DNA of 36,710 nucleotides from Bacteroidia bacterium (GTDB lineage Bacteria > Bacteroidota > Bacteroidia > Flavobacteriales_D > JAUILH01): contig JAUILH010000027.1 of assembly GCA_030433115.1 (NCBI GenBank), positions 1 through 36,710 on the forward strand, read 5' to 3'. Made by a program: the position numbers and the translations under genes. Positions 25,317 through 35,100 of the stretch are shown piece by piece. The notes under the pieces are model-generated. The model was not told the DNA's origin, ran no database searches, and saw only the letters and a program-made list of their open reading frames with translations. How positions within the stretch are numbered: the stretch's first letter is position 1; every line of letters begins with the position of its first letter.

Positions 25317-25324
25317 CAAATGTA
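25317..25324 (-). promoter_or_regulatory. perfect -7 element (TACATTTG on the minus strand) for the YbhN-like/GT2/OppC unit
   Basis: The minus strand reads TACATTTG from 25324 to 25317, an exact TAnnTTTG, ending 7 nt before the ATG at 25309. No TTG is seen at -33. It lies within the 20-nt gap shared with ruvC. Confidence 0.45.
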
Positions 25325-25329
25325 AGTAA

Positions 25330-25878
25330 ATGAAGGAACAGGTTATTTTGGGGATGGATCCGGGAACCAACCTAATGGGGTATGGTATCATTCTTTGCAA
25401 AGGGTCTAAAATGACCATGCTTGATTTGGGAATCTTGGATATGAGGAAACTGGATGATCATCACGTGAAGTTGAAACGAATATTTGATGAAACTGTATTG
25501 CTCATAGAGAAGTACCATCCGGATCATTTGGCCATTGAGGCACCTTTTTTTGGCAAGAATGTTCAATCTATGTTAAAACTTGGGAAAGCACAAGGAGTGG
25601 CTATTGCTGCGGCACTTTCAAGAGATATTCCCATCACTGAGTATTCTCCTAAGCGTATTAAGCAAGCTATAACGGGTAGGGGAGCTGCTTCAAAAGAGCA
25701 GGTAGCATCTATGTTGCAATCGCTTTTGAAAATTGAGGAGATGCCCAGGCATTTAGATGCTACAGACGGTTTGGCAGCGGCTGTGTGCCATTTTTTTCAA
25801 AGAAAGCCTGGTGGTGGAGACAAAAAGTACGGGAGTTGGAAGACTTTCGTCAGTCAAAATCCGGGAAAACTAAAGTAG
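25330..25878 (+). CDS. ruvC: crossover junction endodeoxyribonuclease RuvC
   Basis: 182 residues, standard for RuvC. The dimer resolves Holliday junctions by paired nicks, working with RuvAB. The catalytic acidic residues are visible: Asp10 in LGMDPGTN, Glu70 in [11 protein letters not shown], and Asp143/Asp146 in [32 protein letters not shown] is the usual family core. ruvA and ruvB are not in the window. The gene ends at base 25878 and the convergent HIT gene begins at 25879, so the two stops touch without a spacer. Confidence 0.97.
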   Translation: MKEQVILGMDPGTNLMGYGIILCKGSKMTMLDLGILDMRKLDDHHVKLKRIFDETVLLIEKYHPDHLAIEAPFFGKNVQSMLKLGKAQGVAIAAALSRDIPITEYSPKRIKQAITGRGAASKEQVASMLQSLLKIEEMPRHLDATDGLAAAVCHFFQRKPGGGDKKYGSWKTFVSQNPGKLK

Positions 25879-26268
25879 TTAGGCATTTAGTATTGATGTC
25901 TGAATTGCCTTCATGATATCCGCGTCCAGTTGAAGCTTAGGGTTGGCGAAATTCATATCACCTACATGATTCATAGGGATTAAGTGAATGTGTGCGTGCG
26001 GGACTTCCAGTCCTATCACGGCAATTCCAATTCGTTCACAAGGAATGGCTTTTTCAATTTTCTTTGCTACTTCTTTTGAAAATACATGTAGTTCACCTAA
26101 TAAATCGTCTGGTAAATCAAAAATATAGTCGATTTCTTCCTTCGGAATAACTAGTGTATGTCCTTTAGCCAATGGATTAATATCCAGAAACGCATAGAAT
26201 TTATCGTTTTCAGCTATCTTGTATGATGGAATCTCTCCGGTTACGATTTTAGAAAAGATACTCGCCAT
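25879..26268 (-). CDS. HIT family nucleotide-binding hydrolase
   Basis: 129 residues, normal for the Hint/HinT-like branch. The histidine triad is H91-A-H93-I-H95 followed by LIP, the nucleotide-phosphate-binding site. Other family patterns are FSKIVTGEIPSYKIAE, FLDINPLAKGHTLVIPK and FDLP. Members hydrolyse nucleoside phosphoramidates or similar compounds; the physiological substrate is unclear. Its ATG overlaps the greA stop by 1 nt, so the two are translationally coupled. greA-HIT pairing is common in Bacteroidota. Confidence 0.95.
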   Translation of the reverse strand: MASIFSKIVTGEIPSYKIAENDKFYAFLDINPLAKGHTLVIPKEEIDYIFDLPDDLLGELHVFSKEVAKKIEKAIPCERIGIAVIGLEVPHAHIHLIPMNHVGDMNFANPKLQLDADIMKAIQTSILNA

Positions 26269-26741
26269 TATCTGGAAATTTCAAGGATTTCGAACTGCAT
26301 AATGCCGTTTGGTACTTTAATATCTGCTACATCTCCAACAGTTAAGCCCAAAAGGCCTTTACCAATAGGAGAGTCTACGGATATTTTTCCTGCCTTGAGG
26401 TCCGCTTCATTTTCTGCAACCAGCGTGTACATCATTTCTTTATTCATTTTGATGTTCTTAATTTTCACCTTGGAATGAATGTATACTTTGGAGGCATCAA
26501 TCTGCGATTCGTCGATGATGCGGGCTCCTGCAATGACTTCTTTAAGTTTGGATATTTTGAGTTCTAAAAGACCTTGTGCTTCTTTGGCGGCGTCATATTC
26601 TGCATTTTCTGATAAATCACCCTTATCTCTTGCTTCTGCAATTTGTTGGGAAATTTTAGGACGTTCAACCTGCTCTAGTTGTTTGAGTTCATCCTTAAGA
26701 TTCTGGAGTCCTTCTTCCGAATAATAACTGACTTGAGACAT
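26268..26741 (-). CDS. greA: transcription elongation factor GreA
   Basis: 157 residues, standard for GreA. The N-terminal coiled coil (about 8-75) carries the tip acids Asp42 and Glu45 in GDLSENAEYDAAKE, which place the magnesium ion that lets RNA polymerase cleave backtracked RNA. The C-terminal FKBP-like domain has the family ending DSPIGKGLLGLTVGDVADIKVP. It lies 22 nt downstream of a minus-strand terminator, so it probably uses its own promoter in the short gap (26742-26762), where the minus strand has a degenerate TACATTG. Confidence 0.97.
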   Translation of the reverse strand: MSQVSYYSEEGLQNLKDELKQLEQVERPKISQQIAEARDKGDLSENAEYDAAKEAQGLLELKISKLKEVIAGARIIDESQIDASKVYIHSKVKIKNIKMNKEMMYTLVAENEADLKAGKISVDSPIGKGLLGLTVGDVADIKVPNGIMQFEILEISR

Positions 26742-26762
26742 AGCAATGTATTTTGAGGTATT

Positions 26763-26798
26763 AAAAAAAATTATCCCGCTACGTTAAACGCAGCGGGA
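26763..26798 (-). terminator. intrinsic terminator of the TonB receptor/secreted protein/PorV-like operon
   Basis: On the minus strand a 10-bp stem (26798-26789 with 26783-26774, core TCCCGCT/AGCGGGA, one G:U pair) with a 5-nt loop is followed by TAA and a run of eight Ts (26770-26763). The G:U pair is allowed only in the minus-strand RNA. It lies about 46 nt after the PorV-like stop. Confidence 0.88.
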
Positions 26799-26844
26799 CA
26801 GGTACTTAATATGTTTTCAGTACAAATATATAAAATAGGTCGAC

Positions 26845-27909
26845 TTACTTCAAGTTGATATGCAAGCCGATATTATGTACTCCTGCGAAAGGATTAGTTG
26901 TTCTATAACTATAATCAATACCAATGGCACTTTTACTTTCTCCAAAGGCAAAGTCAACTGATACACCAGCAGACGGTCCGGTTAAGGCAGTTGTTCTTGA
27001 CGATTCAGAGAAAATCCCTTTTTCGTAAGTATACCCTGCACGAGCAGTAAATATGGCTTTACCAGTATCGAAAATATAGTTAGCACCAAATTTCAATTGA
27101 TCTTTTGTAAAGGAATTTGAAACAAAAGCACCAGCAATGGTTAGTGTGTGCTCTTCACCAAACATGAAATCATATGAGGCTCCGATATTTACTAAAGTAG
27201 GTAACTCCACTTTAGCCGACTTTTGTTCAACGCTGATGTCTTGATCAATACCCAAAAATTCTTGGTTGATTGTGAAAGACAGACCATCACCACTAAAAGT
27301 CATGGGTGGACCTACGTTTTTCAATGCAATACCGAATTTGATTTGATCATTTTCACCAGTCACGTATCTGATACCAGCGTCAAAGGCAACTCCTCCGGCA
27401 CGGACATCCGTAATGCTTTCAGAAAGCGCCTTTACAGTAATCCCACCATAGATACTGTTAGAGAATTCCTTGGCAAAGGAGACTCCTAGGTTTAGGTTTC
27501 TTGGAGAGAAGGTACCAATATTTCCTTCTGGGTTGTCGACCGTAGTAATTGCAATGTCACCATAGTTCATAGACATTACACCAAGTCCGATAACAGCAGT
27601 CTCTCCAACTCTTTGAGCGAATCCAACATTGCTGATACTAATGCCTGATCCACCTAACCAATTGGTTCTTGAGAAAGCCAACTCTGTTTTAGGTGTGAAA
27701 GCCATTCCCGCAACGTTAACGTACATAGCTTCCAGTCCTCTAACAGAAGAAATCCCTGCTCCAGCCCATCCTGAGCTTCTGGCCCAAGGGTTGATGAGTA
27801 ACTGACTTGCGCCAGCAGAACCAGCTCTGTCTTCATTTCCTGCGTATGTATTAGAGGCGAAAAGCATGCCTCCAACTACCAATACACTAATTATGTTCCT
27901 TTTTATCAT
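26845..27909 (-). CDS. PorV/PorQ-like outer membrane beta-barrel protein
   Basis: 354 residues with a signal peptide ending near TYAGN. After it comes the PorV/PorQ family start, GASQLLINPWARSSGWAGAG followed by EAMYVNVAGMAF, then many amphipathic strands with aromatic girdles and a C-terminal strand ending in LHINLK. Members work in type IX secretion: PorV shuttles cargo from the translocon to the attachment complex, while PorQ is linked with PorZ. I cannot tell which of the two this is, and the gene may be a paralogue devoted to its neighbour. It is 38 nt downstream of the 1394-residue secreted protein gene and is followed by a terminator. Confidence 0.85.
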   Translation of the reverse strand: MIKRNIISVLVVGGMLFASNTYAGNEDRAGSAGASQLLINPWARSSGWAGAGISSVRGLEAMYVNVAGMAFTPKTELAFSRTNWLGGSGISISNVGFAQRVGETAVIGLGVMSMNYGDIAITTVDNPEGNIGTFSPRNLNLGVSFAKEFSNSIYGGITVKALSESITDVRAGGVAFDAGIRYVTGENDQIKFGIALKNVGPPMTFSGDGLSFTINQEFLGIDQDISVEQKSAKVELPTLVNIGASYDFMFGEEHTLTIAGAFVSNSFTKDQLKFGANYIFDTGKAIFTARAGYTYEKGIFSESSRTTALTGPSAGVSVDFAFGESKSAIGIDYSYRTTNPFAGVHNIGLHINLK

Positions 27910-27947
27910 GAGTACAAATAATTCCTAATTAATAATTCAAGTAACGA

Positions 27948-30900
27948 TTAGAAGTTCTCCAAATCTGGTGGTCTGGTAACTCCGAACCATTTAATGACCC
28001 TTTCATTAGCACGTTTCTTAACATCACCAAATTCACCTGGCAAGTTATCTGCCTTAATGTGGATGATGTAAGTACCACTAGCAATCGGAATGCCCTTGAA
28101 GTTTTTCAAGTCCCAATCAATTGAAGTTAATGGATCATCTTTATCGAATTGTCTTACCAATGTTCCGTTTGCCGTGTAGATTGTTACAACACACTGCTCA
28201 GGAAGGTTAGTAATCTTAACTCTGTTGTCTAACCTGTTTTCTTCATACTGTGAGTATGCGTAGTAGGGGTTAGGCACAATGTTGATCAAGTCAAGAGCGC
28301 TGACAGCCGTATCAACATTAGCTGTTAAAGTGGCAATGTTTCCAGTGTTGAACTCATAAACAGGCGCCCAGTTGTTCTCACTAAGAGCGGCAGAATCTGC
28401 GATACTACCCTGAGTAGGGAAGTAGTCGTATGCTTTCTGTACTCTCAATCTGATTCTGGCGGTAGATGGAATCTCACTTGGATCATCAAAATCAAATCCA
28501 TTTGCCAACATTGGCATCCCTACCCAAGTACAGAACTTAAATGCACCTGCAACGTTGTTTACACTTACTCTGGCATGTGCCCAGCTACAAGCGTCATAAG
28601 CAGGAGAGTTGTTTGTAGACAAGTGATCGTTTGCAGTAAATACGTATACATAGTGCTTACCACCAAAAATCGGCTCTCCAAATCCTGAGTACAAAGTTGA
28701 TGTTGGGTTCCAGATCATATCACGTCCGTTGTCAACACCTAACCAAGAATCTTCAGCAAATGCCATGTTAAGACGCTTTCCAGTTTCAAGGTCGATTGCA
28801 TAACCTGGGAACCATCCCATACCAGTAGTGGCAGTCAAGTCACCATCGGCAGCATTGTAACCAGGTTCACCGGCCTTTCTTCCTTCTTTATCAACAGATG
28901 GCGCTTCTCTCAATTTCATCTTATCCGCTCCACCTTCTGCAAGGTTGTCGTCGTCAGACATTTCAAGAACCATACATCTTGTCCACTTGCTCTTATCGCT
29001 TGTGAAGACAATATCAACATTGTTCAAGTACTCAAATCTAGCTTGTGTTTGACTTGATTGTTGCGCTTTTGCAATAGGCATGTTTCTTACACAAGGATAC
29101 TGAGACGTTCCATTTTCCTGAACACCTACTAGCTTAAATGGAGCCCATGTACCATTGATAGAGTTTTCATGGTGTTCTTCCGGATCGAAATCGTTGTCAT
29201 TATAGTGCGCTGGATCACATCCGTTTCCATCTGGCTCACTGGCATTGGAAACAGTACCTGAACGAATCCAGTTTTGGTTGCTCTGACCATCTGCATCACT
29301 TACACCACTTAACCATTGTTGAGATGAATCACTGTATTCTATGGTTGCATCCAAGAACTCAACATACTTCTGAGAAACAATGGTTTCGTAATTAATTTGT
29401 TCAATCTCAACAGAAATACCCCATTCAGGAATCAACTGCTCGTAACCAACTGCAATTGACTTATCAGAGAACACAGTGTCATTAGAAGTCGCTCCGTATC
29501 TGATGATTTCCCATCCGCCGTCACCAATAGAATTGGTATTAAATGGTTGTGACTTATCTCTTTTGAAGACGATTTTATATTGGCCATCCACAACGTTAAG
29601 TGGATCGATTACCTTAATGTTAACCGGACCAGCGTTTTCCTTATAAGTAGGGTAACGCGAGAAGTTGTTGGCTAAGATCAAGTTTTCAGTTTCCTCAGTG
29701 AAATCTAGGAATAAACTACCGTTACCCATTCCTTCTCTTCTTGTGATCTCTGGAGAATCTCCGTATTCAGCTTGGTTAATTGTTCCATCTGCTTCAGGTG
29801 CCTGAATGTGAGGAATACCGGTGTATACTTTGATCTCACCACCCTGCCCATTCTTACGAGAAGCAATGTAAGGCTTTTGCTGACCATCGAGAGAATCAGG
29901 AAGTAAAGAGAATGTCTTGTAATTGTTGTAACCATAAGCAATAGCCATGTAGTAGTATTTTTTATGATTTACAAGCGCTCTGTCTCCTTCAGCAAATTCA
30001 TCCTCAGTAATTTTAAATGAGTGCTTAATGCCCTCATCCGCACCGTTCACCATTTCTTCTGGTTCTGGCACACCAAGTCCTTCGTTGAAAGTCCAGTTGA
30101 TTAACTGATCTACTCCGTTCTTGATATCGCACTGAGCAACAAGTCTTGCTTTATCAATATCAGTCAACTCGGAAGGAGACACATCCTTATTCTTTAGTTG
30201 GAAAATTTGGTATCCTTCGAATCTGTATTTATTGTCGTAAGAAATACCCTGGTTCAACAATGAATCAGGAGTGATAATGAAAGGATCTTCAATCTCATAA
30301 TCCTCAGGTGTATCAACATAGTTGTTAGACTGTCCTTTGGTATTACCCAAGTAGATAATGATCTCTTTATCCATTTCCTGAATTACAACATCTGGTGCAT
30401 CAGGACCTTCCAGGATTTGGAAACAGTTATCGAACAATGCCTGAGCTTTGTCATCCGCTAATCTTACAGCATCAACTGATGCAAATAAACCACCTGCAGA
30501 AGATCTTGCATAAACCGCTCCAACAGTAATGTTGTTAACCGCACCTGGCTCAAGTGTAAATGGTCCAGCTGACTGCATGAAACGTCTATCACCTTTTGGA
30601 TTGGCGTTAGTAACCTCAGACCAGTCAAACAAGCCAGTTACACCACCGGCACCAAATCCTTGAGGATCTGAGTCACCTGGGAAAGCGTAATCACATGGAA
30701 TGTTTGGATCTGCACCAGGGTTTGTTTGGTAACCACCACCTCCGTAAACAAGTGGGTCACCATTTTGCCATTGTCCTTGAAGGTATCTGTAATGTTGAAT
30801 CGCGTTATCCGGATCTGTCTGAGGGAATCCGTAAACACCAGGCGTAGAACCACCCGTGTAGATCATGAATTTTCTCATACCGAAACGCTCGTTATCAACT

Positions 30901-32132
30901 ACTTGATCTCCGTAACCGATACCCATACCTTTATAAGTAATCCCATCTCCGGCAATAGCATCTCCATAAGATACGAAGAAGTTGTTATCACTTGTCGGAC
31001 CTGGGTTATCAATACCGTCATTATCTTTGTAAGGGCCTTCGAAGAAGTCAATTCCAATAGCTGGAGGATTAGCCCCGTAAGGAAGCGCACCAGAACATAC
31101 ATCATCATCAACGGCATCTGCGTTATAGCAGTATCCCAGACCTCTTTTTACATCACAACCAACATAATCATCACCAGAGCAACCCAAGTCAGGATCAACC
31201 CACTGACCAAAGTATGTGTTGCTTAAGGTTTGAGTAGATCTGTTGATCAATTCGTAGTTATAGAAAGTCATGTTGTTTACCTCATCATTCGTGGTAAAAG
31301 CGAATGCCTGAGCTCTGATTTCCATACCCACAGGATCACCACCAGTTTCGGTGTGAATGTTTCCTTTATCGTTGAATACCCACCAGTATGTTTGGTCACC
31401 AAATAATCTAACGGTTCTATCTGATGGATCACAACCCTCACCTCTGATATCAAAATCCGGGTAATCACCTCTTGACGGCTCATAAATTCCATTTCCATCT
31501 CTATCATAGAATGGAGCTAAGTAGAAATCCTGATCTTTTGTTGGATCTCCGTGGGCAGGCCACTCATTGATGATTGCCGGTACCTGGTAATTTGGAAACA
31601 AGGCGTTTGGATTACAATCACCAGTCGGATCATTAACACATTCGTACCATGCGTTGAACTGAGATACTTCCTGACGCGTGATTTCAAAGAACTGATCGTA
31701 CTCCGCACAAACATCAGGTGTAATTTCAGCATCACCTGACACAGTCAATGGTCCAGGCCAGAAATCGTTCCCAGATTCTCTATAATCTACTGCAGCAATT
31801 TTTAACTGACCGTTTACATCTTCTCCACCAAGCCATAATGCACCTGCGAAAATTGCAGTTGTACCAGCTCCGGCAGGCACTTCATAAGAAGCGTTACCAG
31901 TAGATCGGTCTTGCCATAAGTTTCCTCCGGTTTCGATGAGGGCTCTTACATTGTTAAGTGCCAAATTCGTTCTCGAAACGGCGGGCGCACAATTGGCTCT
32001 TGAGCTACCGTTATTTGTAGTTGTGTTGCCTTTTGATCCAGATTTACTGTAGTCGTGCCAGGCAAAAGATTGCGCTGATCCAACAACCAAAAAACATAGT
32101 AGTAAAGAAATTTTCTTGTTCATTTCTTTCAT
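27948..32132 (-). CDS. large secreted protein, probable type IX secretion substrate
   Basis: 1394 residues with a signal peptide. The ATG at 32132 gives MKEMNKKISLLLCFLVVGSA; the ATG three codons on (32123) is equally possible. Near residue 208 is an Asp-rich calcium-type loop, DRDGNGIYEPSRGDYPDFD. Several Cys/Asp-rich stretches follow (DLGCSGDDYVGCDVKRGLG). The last 90 residues form a beta-sandwich like the FlgD/T9SS sorting region: NIVPNPYYAYSQYEEN, VTIYTANGTLVRQFDKDDP, and GIPIASGTYIIHIKA. It ends in KWFGVTRPPDLENF, not the usual short Lys-rich tail, so its sorting mode is uncertain. No enzyme motif is seen. The position between a TonB receptor and a PorV-like gene is what points to surface display. 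Confidence 0.85.
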   Translation of the reverse strand: MKEMNKKISLLLCFLVVGSAQSFAWHDYSKSGSKGNTTTNNGSSRANCAPAVSRTNLALNNVRALIETGGNLWQDRSTGNASYEVPAGAGTTAIFAGALWLGGEDVNGQLKIAAVDYRESGNDFWPGPLTVSGDAEITPDVCAEYDQFFEITRQEVSQFNAWYECVNDPTGDCNPNALFPNYQVPAIINEWPAHGDPTKDQDFYLAPFYDRDGNGIYEPSRGDYPDFDIRGEGCDPSDRTVRLFGDQTYWWVFNDKGNIHTETGGDPVGMEIRAQAFAFTTNDEVNNMTFYNYELINRSTQTLSNTYFGQWVDPDLGCSGDDYVGCDVKRGLGYCYNADAVDDDVCSGALPYGANPPAIGIDFFEGPYKDNDGIDNPGPTSDNNFFVSYGDAIAGDGITYKGMGIGYGDQVVDNERFGMRKFMIYTGGSTPGVYGFPQTDPDNAIQHYRYLQGQWQNGDPLVYGGGGYQTNPGADPNIPCDYAFPGDSDPQGFGAGGVTGLFDWSEVTNANPKGDRRFMQSAGPFTLEPGAVNNITVGAVYARSSAGGLFASVDAVRLADDKAQALFDNCFQILEGPDAPDVVIQEMDKEIIIYLGNTKGQSNNYVDTPEDYEIEDPFIITPDSLLNQGISYDNKYRFEGYQIFQLKNKDVSPSELTDIDKARLVAQCDIKNGVDQLINWTFNEGLGVPEPEEMVNGADEGIKHSFKITEDEFAEGDRALVNHKKYYYMAIAYGYNNYKTFSLLPDSLDGQQKPYIASRKNGQGGEIKVYTGIPHIQAPEADGTINQAEYGDSPEITRREGMGNGSLFLDFTEETENLILANNFSRYPTYKENAGPVNIKVIDPLNVVDGQYKIVFKRDKSQPFNTNSIGDGGWEIIRYGATSNDTVFSDKSIAVGYEQLIPEWGISVEIEQINYETIVSQKYVEFLDATIEYSDSSQQWLSGVSDADGQSNQNWIRSGTVSNASEPDGNGCDPAHYNDNDFDPEEHHENSINGTWAPFKLVGVQENGTSQYPCVRNMPIAKAQQSSQTQARFEYLNNVDIVFTSDKSKWTRCMVLEMSDDDNLAEGGADKMKLREAPSVDKEGRKAGEPGYNAADGDLTATTGMGWFPGYAIDLETGKRLNMAFAEDSWLGVDNGRDMIWNPTSTLYSGFGEPIFGGKHYVYVFTANDHLSTNNSPAYDACSWAHARVSVNNVAGAFKFCTWVGMPMLANGFDFDDPSEIPSTARIRLRVQKAYDYFPTQGSIADSAALSENNWAPVYEFNTGNIATLTANVDTAVSALDLINIVPNPYYAYSQYEENRLDNRVKITNLPEQCVVTIYTANGTLVRQFDKDDPLTSIDWDLKNFKGIPIASGTYIIHIKADNLPGEFGDVKKRANERVIKWFGVTRPPDLENF

Positions 32133-32158
32133 TATTATAGTTTACCGTTAGTTATCTA

Positions 32159-35100
32159 TTAAAAATCAAGTCTAACACCCAATCTAATTGTTCTTGGAAT
32201 ACCGTAGTTAAACAGGCTATTCACTTTCAATGCGTACATTTCTCTATAAGCCTGAGCATCTAACTGAGACTGAATAGATGTTTGAGTTACAGCAGCATCC
32301 AAGTACCCATCATCATCCGGGTTACCAGTGGCTCTATACACATTCACAATGTTATTCGTGTTAAACAAGTTGTTTACCAAAAGGTAGATATTCAAATTGG
32401 CTTTTTTCTCACCGTCTTTACCCATATTCAAGGTAATATTTCTATCAACCTGAGCATCCATTCTAAACTGACCAGGCTTTCTTGAACCATTGATCTGTCC
32501 GTTCAATACGCCATTACCACCACCGGAGATGTTTCCTTCAGGAGTAATGTTACTTTGAGCACTATAAGGCGTTCCAGATCCCATGTTAGTTACAAAGTTG
32601 ATACCTGTGTTTTTGAAAATTTGCTTTCCTTTAATCGTAGGACCATTGTATTTAGTACCTTCTCCATATCTGTAATCAACAGTTGCGGTGATGGCATGTC
32701 TTTGATCGTAGTTATAAGGATAGATTGTTCTTAAGTTAGGCTGACCTGAGTTAACAAGGTTCAAGGCAGATCCTGCATCAGACCCAGTTCCTTCAGCAAA
32801 CTGTAAGGTATAAGAAGCTCTCATCCACAAGTTACCAGTTCTTCTAAGGTCATAAGCTACAGTGATTCCTTTTACAGTACCGAAATCAATGTTACCCCAG
32901 CTTCTGTATGTTCTTGGGTAAGCTCCGGTTACGTTAAGTAAGGCAACTTGATCTCTTTGCTCTCTATAGAAAGCAGAGATTTTAAGTGATGAAGACTTAG
33001 ACAATACTTGCTGGAAACCTAATTCGTAATCGATTGTTCTCTCCGGCTTCAAGTTCGGGTTGTTAACAACAACATTTCTGTTTTCCATGTAGAAGTAATC
33101 CAAAACGTCCAATCTATTACCAGAAGTAGGCCTTTTAGATAAGATATCGTAGTGAGCAAAGAACAATGCCTCATCAGAAATAGGGAATGAGAAGGCTACC
33201 CTTGGCATAACGATGATCTGTGGCGTATAATCTTCAAATGCTGAAGAACTTACCTCATCATCCGGATCTCCAACCAAGTAGGGTGCAATACCACTTCCAC
33301 TTTCAATTGAAGAAGGATCCGTAATTTCTACACCATCCGCGTTGAACCAGGTAGATGTTCCATCGCCGTTATTTCTTCTATATCCATTGATTCCTGTAGG
33401 ATCATTGATGTCATTAACGTATACAACGTAGTCGTTACCAATGTTTGATGGGTGTGTTACAGCGTTACCACCAACATCTGACACTTCACCAGCAGTTCTT
33501 GCTTCATGCAACAACCATGGATCTTTCAATACTTGCTGGTTGGCATCAAATCTATCCACACGAACCCCAACGTTAAATACCAAATCATCAAATGCAAACT
33601 TATCCATTACATAACCGGCAATATAAATAGGCTCAAATGCACCTATTGATCTTGTGAAGTTTCCAAGCTCATCCTGTTGAGTAAAGAAATCATCGAAACT
33701 TGGTCTGTCAGAAGCTTTAAGCTTGTTACCAGCATGGTCGTACCCATAATAAGTTACAAAGTTGTTACCATCATTCAACAATTCATCAGGACTAAACCAG
33801 TCCAACTGCATGATGGAAGGGTCTAAACCATCCACGTTGATGAAGTCAACACCATCCGGATCTAAACCAGCAAAACCAGTATGGTTTTCACTCAACCATT
33901 TTCTTAAGTTGTAATCGAAATAGGACTGAGCATCCTGACCGCTGAAATCACCAGGTGCTGCATTCAATCTATTGTAGCTGTATCTTGTAAACGAACCAAA
34001 CTGATCAATAATTGGATTATCAACATCCAACTCTAAAATGTGGTTGTTTGTTAACTGACGCATTCTTGTCCATAGTCCAACCGGCGCTACACTAAAGAAA
34101 TTATCAGATCTCTGCTCAAACTCGAAACCTAATGACACAGCGTGATCTCCAATATCGGCAGAACCAGTAGCCGTAATTCTGAACTGACTGTTATCTGTTC
34201 TAGAGAAGCCATTGTAGTTGTATCCAATATTTCTCCAAAGTCCATATACATCCTGAGGTCTGTCACCGTTTCTCAGTGCATTACCAGCCAAAATCTCGTT
34301 TAAGTTTCTGTAGTTTCCATCAGGATCATCATATAAAGTGAAGTACTGCTCTGTTTGTGCGGCCATGGCTGAATTCACAGGAGAAGGCGTGAATACTACC
34401 AAAGTATCCTGGAAACCATCCTGAACCAATCTGTTATCCGCTTGCTCATAAGCATAAGTTGGTTGCTGATAGATGTCGAAAATTCCCACATAACCATAGT
34501 TAAAGAAGTTTTCTCCGTGTCTGTCGTCCTGTACTCTTTGGTTGAATTTAGAGTAATCCACCATTACAGTATAGAATGCATTTTTGATCAAAGATTTATC
34601 ATCTTGTTTTTGATCGTAGCTGAAGAATCTTTGAGTGAATCTACCATACACCCTCCAGGTAATGTCTCTTACATCAGCATTAGCTTCCCAGTTAAAAAGT
34701 GCGTTGCTGTAGTCAAAGTTTGCATAAGTATTGTAGTCAAACTGACCACCAAATGTTAAGTTAACCGAAGGTGTCGTGTTAACATCTACTTTACCAGCGG
34801 CAGAGTATCTTGTTTGTCCTGAATTTTGTCTCCATTTAACATGCTCATAAGCACTGTTATCAAGGAAAGCAATATTAGGAATGGCACCTGACCCGATTGC
34901 AGAAGGTCTAAGTGGACCTAATAATTCCGGATCTAATAGTGAATCTCTTACTTCTTTTCTAATTCTGTAATTTCCAATTTGAGATGGACGGGTGTCTAAT
35001 TGACTCAAAACGTTACCAGATAAGAAGAAACCTAGAATAGGCTTGGTTTTCTTTCCTGTTGAATCTTTTTTCATTAGAAGCGGACCAGAGATAGATCCTT

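Noticed and set aside
30726..31226. A 166-codon open frame on the plus strand inside the 1394-residue secreted protein gene
   Set aside because: It is antisense to a gene with a clear signal peptide and conserved motifs, and its translation is a low-complexity mirror (Thr/Ile/Arg-rich) with no known motif or promoter.
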